64,000 bases of DNA from Euglena gracilis (GCA_039621445.1 CP154957.1:30409778-30473777); one strand, 5' to 3'. Counted from the stretch's first letter, positions 12,060 through 23,143 are shown. A program made the numbers and translations. Notes: generated from the letters alone by a model not told the origin.

Positions 12060-12515
12060 ACCGAAAGCAGCAAAAAAAAAACGTGGCCAAACAGTCAGCA
12101 AAAGTGGCCAAAAAACAGAGTCAGCTTGTGTTTCTGCATTCGGTGAAAGACAGCAAAAGGCAGCCAAAAGTCGGTAAAGTGATCAACAACAGTCAAAAAG
12201 GGCAAAAAAAAAAGCCTAAAGGTGGCCAAAGGTGGTTCAATAGAGACCGGAAGTGACAAAAATACCCAAAAGTGGCAAAATTTTGCAAACGTGGCTGAAA
12301 TGTGGGCAAAATTGCCGAAAGTGACGAACAGTGGTTAAAAGCAGTCAAAGGCAGCAAAAGTGTCCAAAGGAGGCCAAAATGGTGTAAGCTGGGAAATGTG
12401 GGTAAATTTGTCCAAAAGCAGCCAGGAATGACGAAAGGGAGGAAAAGTGGAGACTGTTCAGAAGTTGGCAAAGGTGGCCTTGAAGCGGCAAAAAAAGGCC
12501 AAGTGTGGGTAAAAA
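12060..12515 (+). repeat. AAAGTGGCCAAAAGCAG-type repeat cluster
   Basis: Loose tandem words of 13-20 bases such as AAAAGTGGCCAAAA and CAGTCAAAAGCAG, the same family as the right arm at 10510-10920. The long minus-strand ORF across 12193-13602 is a composite of this tract, the next element and exons read antisense. I do not consider it a gene. Confidence 0.6.
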
Positions 12516-12521
12516 AAAGCA

Positions 12522-12968
12522 GGGGGGGGGGGAAATGCAACTTGCATAATTTGCATTTTTTTGCATAATCGGCTTTTCCCGAAATTTGCATTTTTTTGCA
12601 TTTTTTTGCATTTTTTTGCATAAAATATTTTCCCCGGAAAAAATTTTTGTAGTTGGTTGCCATATGTTTGAATTTTTTTTGCATATTTTTGCATTTTCTA
12701 CATATAATATTTTGCCCTGGAAAAAAATTTTGTTGTTGGTTGCCATATTTATGGATTTTTTTGCATTTTTTTTGCATTTTTTGCATAAAATATTTTGCCC
12801 TGGAAATTTTTTTTGATCTTAGGCAGCAAAGCTCTGTTATATTCCAGCTTTTTCTCAGGTTTTTCATGCAAGTTGCATTTTTTTGCATTTTTTTGCATTT
12901 TTTTGCATTTTTTTGCATTTTTTTGACTTGCATAATTTGAAGGGCCCAGTTGCATTTCCCCCCCCCCC
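12522..12968. mobile_element. MITE-like element with perfect 21-bp G-run terminal inverted repeats
   Basis: The left end is eleven G followed by AAATGCAACT (12522-12542). The right end is the exact reverse complement (12948-12968), ending in eleven C. The 447-bp element is filled with GCATTTTTTT units and carries two and a half copies of an internal unit of about 80 bp (CATAAAATATTTTGCCC...GTTGGTTGCCATA). It has no coding potential. The target duplication is unclear: the flanks AAAAGCA and TGAAAAA do not match exactly. The structure points to a foldback or MITE-type element. Confidence 0.6.
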
Positions 12969-13233
12969 TGAAAAAAGTGCCCAAAAGTGGCCAAAAGCAG
13001 TCAAAAGCCTCAAAAAAACTGGCCAAAAGTGGCCTGATGTTTCGCCAATAGTGAGCAAAAATGGCTGAAAGTATACAAAAGGTGGGCAAAAGTGGCAAAA
13101 GTGGAGAAGTTGTCTTTTGCCTCGGTTCAAATTCTTTCAAAATCATGTGGCTGGGACCCCACCTCCAGTGATCCAACCCCGACAAATCCTGACAAATTCC
13201 AACAAATCCTGACAACACCACCAAAATGCCAAG

Positions 13234-13403
13234 TGCCTGGAGGTGCTTGACCGGAGGACGGGGCTGCCCCTGGTCGCCGGCATGCCGTGGGCCTCGCCGC
13301 GGGCGAAGGACGAGGAGGCGTTCCTCTTCGTGGCACTGCGGGCGACGGAGCGGCTCTATGCCTCCGGGCTGCGCAGGGCGGAGCGGGCATCCCGCCGCCG
13401 GGG
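13234..13403 (+). CDS. Exon D of unknown helical protein gene
   Basis: A GC-rich coding island reading CLEVLDRRTGLPLVAGMP, then WASPRAKDEEAFLFVALR and ATERLYASGLRRAERASRR. Starting after the AAG at 13231-13233 it joins exon C in phase 0, but that acceptor has no pyrimidine tract. The end is unclear: the donor GG|GTCGAC at 13404 leaves phase 2, while the next exon needs phase 1. Either the 3' border differs or a small exon is missing. The protein composition is convincing even though the borders are not. Confidence 0.45.
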
Positions 13404-13433
13404 GTCGACCCCCCCAAAGATTTCTAGTCTCAG

Positions 13434-13510
13434 CCCTGTGGCTGTTGCCGGTGATGGTCTCGTGCACCGCCAACCAGGAGCTGCTGCGCGACGTCCTCGG
13501 CCTGCCAAAG
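13434..13510 (+). CDS. Exon E of unknown helical protein gene
   Basis: A 77-base exon with acceptor TTTCTAGTCTCAG and donor CCAAAG|GTGGGG. It reads ALWLLPVMVSCTANQELL and then RDVLGLPK, leaving in phase 0 and joining exon F in frame. It is the first member of a chain of six exons (E to J) whose five junctions all agree in phase. Confidence 0.55.
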
Positions 13511-13948
13511 GTGGGGCCCGCCGGGGGGGATGATGCTTTCTTCGTGTCTGAGGATGGGCTCCAATCAACTGCACAACACACCACCAAAACATATTTGCAC
13601 AAAACAGGCTTCCTGACAGATGTAATTAACTATAACAATAGTTAACGCCTTTGCTATATGCAAATGCGTTGTTCTTTTTTTTATTGTTTGAAACCAAGTA
13701 CAGCGTGCCCATTTCAAAATTAACACAAATGAACACGAGGAACGTTGTCAAATGCGCCTTTTTGTTTTCCGTTTCTGAACGTTTCTGCAGAGACCGTTGC
13801 CAACCGAATTGCTGTGTAAACGTGCTAACTTCATCCCGGAACAAAGCAAGGATGATTTTCAAAGGATGACTGTCTCTTGGCATGTCTTGCCTCTTGTTGG
13901 CCTTTGAATGGATGGAGCGAAGCATTTTTTCATTCATTTGCTTTGCAG

Positions 13949-13993
13949 CTGTTGCTCTGGACGCTTCAGTCCGCATGGGAGGACGACACCATG
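13949..13993 (+). CDS. Exon F of unknown helical protein gene
   Basis: A 45-base exon with acceptor TTTGCTTTGCAG and donor ACCATG|GTGGGC. It reads LLLWTLQSAWEDDTM and is in phase 0 at both ends. A longer version reading on through VGCINPH is possible, but the donor at 13994 is the only one that keeps the phase with exon G. Confidence 0.5.
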
Positions 13994-14109
13994 GTGGGCT
14001 GCATCAACCCTCACAGTCGTGCTCACTGTCTGAATCATGCCAGATTGCTTGGTGGTCCGACCCCGCCTCCCCAGCAGGAGGCAGGTTTTCCGAAGTGTCT
14101 GCTGGTTTT

Positions 14110-14600
14110 TGACCCCCCCCCCGCACCCCCAGGGGTTCAGACAAAAAAGTGGCTGAAGTAACGCACCCAGCGTTAAAGCTTGGCTGGGTATCTCCATGAA
14201 ACTGAAGCACACAGTGATTGGGTGCAGGGTAGGGGAACGGTTGGAATTGACTGAACATCTTTAGGTGGGACCCCCCCCCCCAGGGTCAGAAAGCAACAGG
14301 ACACCTTGCTCAAGGTGTGTCCGATCCCCCCCCCCCCCGGGCGGGGTGACTGGTGACTGACTGGATTTTGGCCCAGCCCCCCCCCCACCCAGGGGTCGGC
14401 CAGGAATGGCTGAAAGTGGCCACCCGGCGCCTTCGGAAAGTTTTTTGGGTTTATGACCAAAGCCATCGATTTTAGACCATCTTTGGTAGTGGCCAAAGTG
14501 ACCCCCCCCCCCCAGGGGTTAGGAAGTGGGTGACTGGTTTTTGACAAGTGACTGACTGGTTTTTCGAAAGTGGAAAGGGACCCCCCCCCGGTCAGTAAGC
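14110..14600. repeat. C-run-punctuated intron repeat
   Basis: Five runs of 9-14 C, each followed by (A/G)GGG and CAG or GTCAG, with intervening GACTGACTGG words. This looks like a diverged tandem unit of about 80-110 bp inside the intron between exons F and G. No coding signal. Confidence 0.5.
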
Positions 14601-14614
14601 AATAGTATGCCCAG

Positions 14615-14707
14615 GACCTGCTGAGATATTTCATGGAAGACTATGGTTGTGAGGACGCGGAGGTGCAGGAGACCCTCGCCACCACCCTGGTGCAGGAGCT
14701 GGGGAGG
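14615..14707 (+). CDS. Exon G of unknown helical protein gene
   Basis: A 93-base exon with acceptor ATGCCCAG and donor AGG|GTGCGT. It reads DLLRYFMEDYGCEDAEVQ and then ETLATTLVQELGR, phase 0 at both ends. It has the amphipathic helical look of HEAT or armadillo-like solenoids, but I do not recognise a specific family. Confidence 0.65.
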
Positions 14708-15084
14708 GTGCGTTATTGCATGGCTGACAGTGGCGCTGCAAACCTCCCCAGCCCCGAACAGGCCTTCAGAGTTGGTGTGCTCGAAACATTGGGGATGAGG
14801 ACAAGGAGGATCCTGGTGAAGAAGATCATTGTAGTGTCTGTTTCGTTCTCATCCAGCTGTTCTTCATTCCCAATGGCTGGAAGCCAACGCTCCAAATCGG
14901 CGCCAAATAGGCCTGTTAATGCCATATGGAATTTTGCTGATCCCCCCTCCTGACGTCCAGAACATTAATTCAATTGAGGCGTACTGCTGGCACCCAAGGC
15001 CCCCGTTTTCCAGTGAACCATATTCTAAGCCAAAAAAGGTTGAACCCAAGAGGGTTCCCAACGCCTTTCACCCCCTTCTCTCAG

Positions 15085-15233
15085 ATCCACCCCATCATCA
15101 TCCCGAGGGTCATCCGCCTGGCCGAGACCTGCTTCGCCGCGGACGGCAGCCTCCTCTCCATGGCCCTGGCGCTGCAGTGCGCTCTGTTGTTCGGGGCCTT
15201 CGGGGAGTACGGCGATGACGGCCACTCTTCCAG
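15085..15233 (+). CDS. Exon H of unknown helical protein gene
   Basis: A 149-base exon with acceptor CCCCCTTCTCTCAG (strong pyrimidine tract) and donor CCAG|GTCATG. It reads IHPIIIPRVIRLAETCFA, then ADGSLLSMALALQCALLF and GAFGEYGDDGHSS. It leaves two bases (AG) that join the first T of exon I to give Ser. The third codon position is strongly GC-biased, unlike the flanking introns. Confidence 0.7.
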
Positions 15234-15621
15234 GTCATGGATGACGCTTTGTAATTCCACCAACATCCACCTGCCCTCTCTGACAGATATTTGTTGTTAC
15301 AATTCCCCTCCCCCTTATACTGTTCCCATCTGTGTCAGGTCCCTCCCCCCATGTCCAATGTACCCCTTTGCCCAAGGAACAAGGCCCAGCAAGTGTGTCA
15401 GCTTTTGTAGCGAAACAGGTACCTTTGCAACCTATGTCCATGGACGTCCCCCATCGGACCGTCGAGAGTGTCATTTTATTGTTTATTGGGCTGGGGGGGG
15501 GCAGTTGCTGTAGAGGTCGCTGAATGGCCCTGTCCAGCTGTTCATGGTTTTAGATGTTGACGCGACTGATTTCACAATGCACACACCCTCCATTCACCAT
15601 CAACCTCATGCACCCGCACAG

Positions 15622-15784
15622 TTTCGCTGCAGCGTGCAGCAACAGCTGCCTGGACCACTTGATGGACCTCTGCAGCAGTTACGCCGAATTCCGCCAGACG
15701 CTGCCCCGGTGCTTGGGCGTCACCGCTGTTGGCCAGCCGTTGATGGATGGCTCCATCGTGTCATACTTCTGCTACAGTCAGGAG
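15622..15784 (+). CDS. Exon I of unknown helical protein gene
   Basis: A 163-base exon with acceptor CACCCGCACAG and donor CAGGAG|GTGTGC. It reads FAAACSNSCLDHLMDLCSSY, then AEFRQTLPRCLGVTAVGQPL and MDGSIVSYFCYSQE. It takes one base to complete the codon from exon H and ends in phase 0. This junction is one of the best in the model. Confidence 0.7.
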
Positions 15785-16647
15785 GTGTGCTCGTTGGGGA
15801 CGTATTTGCCGTCAAAAGACATTCGTCTTGTTTCTTGTTCCCAGCGTAAGTCCCCAACAAAGAGCACCCTTTATCTGAAAATTGAAAAAAAAACAACTTG
15901 AAAGTGTGTTACAGATGGTCCAAAAAGATTATGTCTTTCAGTGCTGAATGTGGAGTAAACCGCGATGGAAGCCTGCGTCATTCCCACAGCGAATCTGAAG
16001 TTCTCGAGCCATTGGGACATTTCAACTGAAAATGGTAACCCGCGCTCCAGAACTCCGCCACCTATGAGCAGGAACTCCTCAGTGGAATCCTTGCTTTAGG
16101 ATTCCGTTTCAAAATTCAACAGGACGTTGCCTGACATAAAACCTTATGTATTTTTAGACTGAGAAAGAAAAAATTAAAATTGTCCAATTCTCGACCCCCC
16201 TTTTTAGAACCCCCAGGCCAATTCTTTGCCGTCCCTGTCATTGATTTTTAAAACATTCTTGCACACTTGAAGGTTAAGAACCACTACTGTCAAGGTGCCT
16301 TTCGTGATATTTGTTTTGACCCCCAGCTGCAGTTCCAACCGCACTTCCACTTCCAGTTGCCAATGGGTGGGGGTTCGGCACCTTTTTTTGTCCAGCCCAA
16401 ATTTTACAGCCTCTGTGCTTTTCTGAAGATTCTTTTAACTTTTGCAAACATTTCCCCTCCCCGTGATTTCAAGAGTGAAATGAAATTCCGTTCAGGGGAA
16501 CGGCAAACAGCAGCCCATGGAGCTTGCTGGTGATGGTTTTGCCACCAGATTTCTCGACCCCCCTCTCGGCGTGACCCCCATTCCCGCTGTGTGCCACCGA
16601 ATTTCTCCCCCTGCAGCCGGGGCTGGACCTCCACTCCGCTGCCTCAG

Positions 16648-16767
16648 GATCCGGAGTACGAAATGGCCCGGCACGCCGTCAAGGCGTGGGCCGGGGGCAT
16701 GGCAGCCCAGGCCGCCGTCGTCCGCAGCCGGCTGTATGAGGCGCTGCAGCCCTTTGGGTTTTCCTGA
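16648..16767 (+). CDS. Exon J of unknown helical protein gene, possibly terminal
   Basis: Starts after a pyrimidine-rich acceptor (CTCCGCTGCCTCAG) in phase 0 and reads DPEYEMARHAVKAWAGGMA, then AQAAVVRSRLYEALQPFGFS followed by TGA. The stop may be the end of the gene. Alternatively, a donor GTTTTC at 16758 could splice on. An upstream acceptor at 16614-16616 would extend the exon but break the phase with exon I. Confidence 0.6.
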   Translation, partial: DPEYEMARHAVKAWAGGMAAQAAVVRSRLYEALQPFGFS

Positions 16768-16769
16768 GC

Positions 16770-17595
16770 ATCCCCCTGCGTCCAGAGGGGAGAACAGCTG
16801 GATTTTGCTTAAGAGCTTTTTTTGTGAAAGTTTTTCCGACCTCCACCTTGCTGCAACAGGAGAATTTGCTCTGTTGGTCCTGCCATCACCAACTTAGTTT
16901 CCCTGAATTCCTGAATTAAAACCACGTGCATTTTGGACATTTCAGGAAAGCTGCTGCTTCTGGATGTCACATTTTACAGGGATTTCCTATTTGAAAATTG
17001 AAAATGTACTTTTTTCCCAAAAATCACGAAAAATCACGATAATCACGAAACATTACGAATGAGATTTCTCTTGTTGACAACGATTTTTGCTTTTTTTTGG
17101 TAGCTGATTTTTTGAAGGTTTGGACAGCTGTATTTTTTTTACTCCCATCTATTCTGTTTTTCCCCTTTGATTTTGATTTGTTTGATTTGTTTTATTCGCT
17201 CTTTGTAGTCATGCCATCTTGTGATCCTTTTGTGCAAACAATCTGTTTCACAAAGAACAAAACAGTATCGAAGAAGCGTGGGTAAAAGGACAATAAAATA
17301 TTAAAGTTGTTGGATCTCAGCCGAAAAATCTCATTTAAAGATGTGTTTGTTTATGAGTTAGGTACCTGGCATTCCCCCATATTTGCAATATGATAATCTC
17401 GAATAATCACAAATCATCACGAAGGACCCCAAACAACAACCATAAATAATTATGAATGAGATTCTTCTTAATTATGAACGTGCTCAGAGGACTTTCTTTA
17501 TCATTTTATGGATGGGAATTCTGCACTGATGTATTTTCAAACGCCTGACACTATCTTTGTGCATCATTTTCATGGATTGACTCATCCAAACTTAC
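16770..17595. other. AT-rich interval without a gene
   Basis: AT-rich sequence with ATCACGAAAAATCACGA-type repeats at 17020-17060 and 17395-17430. No exon-like island. It is either intergenic or a long intron. Confidence 0.5.
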
Positions 17596-17599
17596 CAAG

Positions 17600-17712
17600 C
17601 ATTGGGATGCCCCTGGGCTCCGTGTTTTGAGGACGACATTCCTGGCCTTCCTACATGTGGGTTGCAACCATCTCCACTCCTACGAATCTCAGCGACGGAC
17701 GAATCGGAGGAG
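17600..17712 (+). CDS. Possible exon, unknown product
   Basis: The most protein-like frame reads CPWAPCFEDDIPGLPTCG and then LQPSPLLRISATDESEE, ending at donor GAGGAG|GTGCGT in phase 0, the same donor hexamer as exon G. A second frame (RTTFLAFLHVGCNHLHSY) is also open. The acceptor is weak (CTTACCAAG). No recognised family. Confidence 0.35.
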
Positions 17713-17719
17713 GTGCGTT

Positions 17720-19575
17720 CCCTCCCAGTTGTGCTGGCTGCTTCCCATATCCATCAAACTACACAAACCACATTTGAACATTCGGTGCAGTGCTCTAGAC
17801 CAAAAATGACAAACGTTGACCCAAAAAACTCCAACAAACTTAAAATGGCCGAAAATACCCTCTTGCATTTCACAAAAGGGCCGAAATCTGAAAATTTGCT
17901 TGTGTGTTTGTTCACTGGTTTCAGGCCTTTTAAAAACTGTTTAAGGTCACGGGTTTCCCCGTGTCAGAAAGAACGTGTAGCAAACACAAGTGAATTTCTG
18001 GGTACCCGTGGATGCCTCACGGTCCCCCTTGTCACCGTGATCATTTTCTGTAAATGAAATTGGGAATTCCGCACAGCCCGTGGGTTTTTCACTGGTGATG
18101 TTTTCAATTTAAAAATGTGAATCTTTCCACCATGTCACTGTAATAAGGGCCTTCCTTGCAAAATCTCACTGCTCTTAGTAATTATTGCAACATGGGATGT
18201 TACACTGCATGAACTGACCAGATTACTGCAACGTCCATGCAAAGACCTGCCTGAAAAGCCTTTTGGACATGTCACAACCCCGGCACTTCAAGAAGGACCA
18301 CAAGAACCTACATCAAATAATTTCCAGAATATTGCAAATCTTATGCCTGCATTACTGAGTTTGGGCATTTTTCTTTATTTTGCACAGGCAGATGCATGGA
18401 GAAAATGGTATTTATTGAAGTGTTGTTTGAAAAAAATGTTGATAACAGATGAATCAGAGGGTGCAAGGACGTATGGTCCCGAGTTGAGATGTGATTTTGG
18501 ATGCTCAATCCGAATCAAAAGGCACTATTGAACTATAAAAGGTGCAGGCAATGAAGATGCATGTGAGAAGCTTTGCAACAAAAATGGTAATGGAATTTTG
18601 CTCTTAGCCAAAAATTGTCTTAAGGCCAACCATTGTGGGGGCACCGCACTCCTTGCTGCCCCTGCCACCCCCCCCCCCTGCCCAAGTGTCCCCCCCACTA
18701 CCTAGGTTTTAGGGCTTTCCTCCTTTTCCAACCACTCAACACTGGAAGGGGGGCAAACTAATTGTGCTTTTTGGCCACTTTTGGCCACTTTCGCCCACTT
18801 TTGGCCATTTTTGGGTGCTCTACATTTTTTGGCCACTTTTACCCACTTTTATCAACATTTGGCTCTGTTGACCACCAGGCATTATTTTTTGAAGGCAATA
18901 ATTCAAAAAATTAAAGGTTTTTCAAGGCGTTTGTAAGGTTTTTTTTTTAAGGTTTTGGGGCATTTTGAAATTTCAAGATTAAGGTGTCCATTTTCAAATC
19001 AAAGACCCATCCAGGCATCGAACCAACGTCGGGTCATCAATCAAATCAATCAAATCTTTTTTTTTTTGAGTTTTGGGTGGGTGGACAGTGTTCCAGCGAC
19101 GCCAGAAAGCATATTATCCCCCGGAGTTGGCCATTTTTGCGACCTTTTTTTTGCTCGAAATTCGAATAATTTTCCACAACCAATTTGTTAGGTTTCTTAA
19201 GGTTTTTTTTAAGGTTTTTAAAGGCATTTTGGCCAAAAAAATTCAGGGTTTTAAAGGGTTCTTTAATTTTTTTTCCAGGCGCCCTGAAAAAAATGCCTGT
19301 TGGCCTCATTTTTCAGGCTGTTTCTGCTGCTTTTCGCAGCTTTTGGACATTTCATTGCCAACTTTTTGCTGCCATTTTTTGCATGTGTTGGAGCCAGGGA
19401 CGGACGTCGCTTGAGCCGGAGGACCCACGGTATCAGATCTTCTCCGGCTCCTGAAAACATGGCAGGACCGGAACCAATCGGTTGCTACACGGAAATGGAA
19501 AAAGACAGACAAAAATTGCTGCAAAATGGGCTACCAGCTCCAATCGCAGATTTACAGAAACGAACCTTGGCGTAA
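17720..19575. other. Interval without a supported gene
   Basis: Mainly AT-rich. It holds a TTTTGGCCACTTTT cluster at 18765-18865, T-rich AAGGTTTTT repeats at 18905-18955 and 19190-19265, and a C-run at 18670. Nothing coding is supported. Confidence 0.5.
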
Positions 19576-19581
19576 CTGCAG

Positions 19582-19638
19582 GTTCAGGTTTTCCGGGTGG
19601 CCCAGATCGCAGCGAAAGCCTCCACCACGGGGGAGGGG
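19582..19638 (+). CDS. Possible exon with canonical GTAAGT donor
   Basis: A 57-base segment reading VQVFRVAQIAAKASTTGEG between acceptor GCGTAACTGCAG and donor GGG|GTAAGT. This is the only exon here with a textbook donor. Phase 0 at both ends. It may belong to the same gene as the 20020 exon. Confidence 0.4.
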
Positions 19639-20019
19639 GTAAGTCAGCAGCGTTTTGTCTGTTTGTCCGTTAGCCCAAAGTTTTCAGCCTCTCAACTCCC
19701 CTCCCTTGGAGTTGCCAAGCCGTGCTCTGTCTGGAACCCAAAGGACTGGTCCTGTTTAATGCAGAGACCAGCGGCTCAGAAAAGCAAAGCACAAAGGTAC
19801 AAAGCTTAAATCTTGGCTCCACCTTCAGACGTCCGAATAACAATGAGCAGCCGGTAAAAGAGCATGCAACATGCAGAGTGTTGAATTGGCAGCGGGTGTC
19901 CATTATTATGCGTGTTGTAGGTGTCGTTTTCTTGTGAAATATGTTTGTCAAGAATTAAAATCTCCCCTCATTGAAATTGCCATGCCACTTTCCCCGTTGA
20001 TCCATTTCCTCTGTGACAG

Positions 20020-20345
20020 CTGGTTGAAGACGGGTGTGGCTGTCTGGGCAGCGAAGAAGGAAACGGTTTTCGATGTGGCCCACGTCTGGGGGGGGGGCTG
20101 GATGGGGCGAGCCGGCTCAGGTCCTCGGCCACAGGGGCCTCACGCCGGCTGCCTCGTCCGGGGTATCGTCATCTGCGACGCGGACCCCTCCGCCCAGGCC
20201 GTCCTGTTCGACTCCGCCGGCATTTGGGGGTCCACCGACCCGGCGGCCAAGCCGGCGACCGCCGCCCCCCTGAACCGGGCCTCCTTCGGCTCCGTGGACT
20301 CTGTGTGGGGCCCCGACAAGAGCAACCCTGTCCACCGCAGCCAGG
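20020..20345 (+). CDS. Exon of unknown protein
   Basis: GC-rich and open for about 325 bases after acceptor CCTCTGTGACAG. It contains WLKTGVAVWAAKKETVFDVA, then CLVRGIVICDADPSAQAVLF and DSAGIWGSTDPAAKPATAAP, and NRASFGSVDSVWGPDKSN. The 3' border is either GG|GTTCTT at 20346 or a stronger GTGAGG at 20354. A run of ten G at 20088-20097 lies inside the reading frame. No domain recognised. Confidence 0.5.
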
Positions 20346-20676
20346 GTTCTTTTGTGAGGCCTTTGGGGTTTTGCAGTCAGGATGTCGCCAAAGCCGAAGG
20401 GTACCCCGTCCCCCGGGGGTCCCCCCACCCATCTCCAGCCAGCCAACACAGCAGCATTTATTTTTGTAGCTGTCGGCGGACTATTTTTAGTTTTCAGGGG
20501 TATAGAAATGAGCAAAAAATTGTTGGACAGAGGTTGGCCTGCTCATATCTTCGCTCAAAATTGATTTTTGTGTAATTGGTTTTTTTCAATCATTTTTTGC
20601 AGTTTCGGTTTTTTATGGGTAACCAGCCTGACTCCTTTTCGACCCAGTTGCAGTCGGAGGACCCCATGGGGGAGAG

Positions 20677-20677
<1 letters not shown>

Positions 20678-20712
<35 letters not shown>

Positions 20713-20775
20713 ACTACTACTACTTACTCTTACTTACTTACTTATTTACTTACTTACTTACTATTACTCACCTAT
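20678..20775. repeat. (CTG)11 followed by CTA and CTTA repeats
   Basis: CTG repeats (20678-20711), CTA repeats, then a tetranucleotide TACT tract to about 20770. Confidence 0.9.
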
Positions 20776-20989
20776 TTGGCTGGACGGTTACAGATTTTTG
20801 GGGGTTAAATTGGACCAAAAAATGGGTCAGAAATGGGCGAAAATGGGTTGGAAAAGGGCTGATCAGGGTAAATTTTGGGGTCAAAAATCGATTTTTTGCA
20901 TAATTGGCAGTTTTGTGAACTTTTTTTGCATTTTTAACTTTTTGTGCACAGTTCGACCCTGCGCGGCCCAGTTCCAGCCCAGGACCCCT

Positions 20990-21125
20990 ATGCAAGCACC
21001 TCTGATGATGCTGGGCGATGCAGGGCGATGCTGGGCGATGCTGGCGATGCTGGATTTTTGGAGACCAGAGGTGGGGTTCCGATGCTGGGCGATGCAGGGC
21101 GATGCTGGCATGCTTTTTGTACATT
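20990..21125 (+). repeat. GATGCTGGGC repeat cluster
   Basis: Repeated GCGATGCTGG(G)C and GCGATGCAGGGC words at 21010-21060 and 21078-21110, and again at 22166-22185. They resemble the unit of the minisatellite at 21453 and may be its diverged relatives. Confidence 0.6.
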
Positions 21126-21452
21126 TTGAAGAATTAAACCCATTTTTAGGACAATTTCCCCACAAGTCTCCAATATTGCACCTACATTGGCTATTTTGGG
21201 TTGCTTTTTTTTTGCTTTTTTTTTTTGCAAATTTGGGACTATTTTGCATTGATTTGGGCAAATATTGGGCTAATTTGGGTCAATATGATCACGTTTAGGC
21301 ATTTTTGGCCATTTTGTGCCATTTTGGTGATTTTGGGTATTTTTGTGGATATTGTTGGCTTTTTGGGGCTGTTTTAGGTTATTTCAAGCCATTTCAGGCA
21401 TTTTGGGGCTTTTGTGGTCATTTTGGCTAGGTTGGGAGCCAATGGATGCAAG

Positions 21453-21980
21453 ATGCAGATACTGGACAAGATGTAGACGCTGGACAAGATGCAGATACTG
21501 GACAAGATGTAGACGCTGGACAAGATGCAGATACTGGACAAGATGTAGACGCTGGACAAGATGCAGATACTGGACAAGATGTAGACGCTGGACAAGATGC
21601 AGATACTGGACAAGATGCAGTGGTTGCAGATGCTGGACAAGATGCTGATGCTGGGCAAGATGCAGATGCTGGACAACATGCAGTGGTTGCAGATGCTGGA
21701 CAAGCTGGAGATGCTGGACAAGATGCAGATGCTGAACAAGATGCAGACGTTGGACAAGATGCGGATGCTGGACAAGATGCAGTGATTGCAGATGCTGGAC
21801 AAGAAAAAGATATTGGACAAGATGCAGTGGATGCGGGTACTGGACAAGACACACCAGACAAGATGCAGTGGTTGTAGATACTGGACAAGATGCAGTGGAT
21901 GCAGATACTGGACAAGGTGCAATGGATGCAAGTATTGGACAAGATGTACCACACAACATGCAAATACTGGACAAGGTGAG
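21453..21980. repeat. 18-bp minisatellite (GATGCAGATACTGGACAA), about 29 units
   Basis: Tandem 18-base units alternate between GATGCAGATACTGGACAA and GATGTAGACGCTGGACAA at first, giving a 36-base higher-order unit, then degenerate and carry extra GTGGTTGCA or GTGGATGCA spacers. Because the unit is a multiple of three and lacks stops, long ORFs run through both strands: DADTGQDVDAGQ on plus, and Ser/Cys/Ile/Leu-rich versions on minus. I read it as a satellite, though translation of the plus-strand frame cannot be excluded. Confidence 0.85.
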
Positions 21981-22596
21981 TGAAGTTGGGCAAAGTGGCC
22001 AAAAGTGGCCAAAGTGGCCAGAGGGGCCATAAGTGGCCAAGAGTGGCCAAAGTTAAGTGGACAAAAGCAGATGAAGTGGTTGCAGATGCTGTTTTGGATG
22101 CTCCGGATGCAGGTATCTGGGTGGATGCAGATACAGGAGGTGCACCTCTAAGGGCTTCAAAGGCGATGCTGGGCGATGCTGGGCCCAAGGGCATGGCTGA
22201 CCAGAGGTGCTGGCCCCTATGGGGGGGGGGTTAGCCAGCAGCCTTCTTTTAGCCAGCCCAAATTTTCCAGCCTCTGAGCTGAACCCCCTGGGGGGTCGTA
22301 AAAAACGCCCCGGATGGGAGGCATTTACCCCAGGAAACTGTGCTTGCCCGAGAAAGTGATGGGGTCCCAGAACAGGTTTCCCAGAACCGGCCAACTTGCT
22401 TTGTCAAACTCTGTTGAGAGTCTGTGAAATGCTGCCAGGGTCCCTGTTGTTGTCCAACCTGTGTCCAAGATCTCCGGTAGTTGCCGACCCATCTGGTGAC
22501 GGTTCCCAGGCACAGGGGTACAGGGGGTTGAGACGATTTTTTTGGATTACCCCCCCCCTTTGTTCTACGACCACCCCTCATTTACGACCACCCCGC

Positions 22597-22712
22597 GGTC
22601 ACAGGTTGCAGGTTATGGGGGTGTTACGACCCCCCCCCCCCCGGTCACAGGTTGCAGGTTATGGGGGTGTTACGACCCCCCCCCCCGGTCACAGGTTGCA
22701 GGAACCCGGTCG
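22597..22712 (+). repeat. 45-bp tandem repeat, 2.5 copies
   Basis: Units consist of GGTCACAGGTTGCAGG, then TTATGGGGGTGTTACGAC and a C-run. The third copy is truncated after GGTCACAGGTTGCAGG. Confidence 0.85.
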
Positions 22713-22831
22713 TACGACAAGGGGGCGGGGCGGGTAAGAGGCCACCTGATATTTTTCCGATGACCGAATTGTCTGATCCATCCCGTCCTCCCTCCCATCG
22801 TTCTGACACATTCGAAAAGCCCTGCCCACAG

Positions 22832-23143
22832 CCAAACCCTGGCCCTCACCCCTCGCCGGGCCGTCAGCGCCGCCAGCCGGCCGCGGATGTGGCGCGACTT
22901 CGTGGCGGAGCCGCCGCCCGAGACGACCCCTGCGAAGGGCCCCCACCTGCCGGCTGTTGACGGGAGCACAGTGCGGCTTTCGCCGCCCGGCACCCGGCGG
23001 TGGTGGCTGGCGGCCCCGGAGGGGAAGTGCAGCGAGGAGGCGGGCGTGGCGAAGGGGCCGAGCTTGGCCGCTGCCGGCAGCATCGCCGCGGCCGGCAGCC
23101 TCGCCATCGACATCGACGTGGCTCCGGACAAATACCTGATGTG
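22832..23143 (+). CDS. Exon of unknown protein
   Basis: A GC-rich exon after acceptor CCCTGCCCACAG. It reads QTLALTPRRAVSAASRPRMW, then RDFVAEPPPETTPAKGPHLP, GTRRWWLAAPEGKCSEEAG and SLAIDIDVAPDKYLM. Donor candidates are GTGGTG at 23141 and GTGCAG at 23144. The acidic/alanine composition resembles the following segment at 23230. No domain recognised. Confidence 0.5.

Noticed and set aside
12193-13602. A 469-codon minus-strand ORF
   Set aside because: It runs through the GTGGCC repeats, the 12522-12968 element and the antisense of exons D and E. Composition changes abruptly at each boundary, and the plus-strand exons are better supported.
21374-22194. Minus-strand ORFs of 218-255 codons
   Set aside because: They are all readings of the 18-bp minisatellite.
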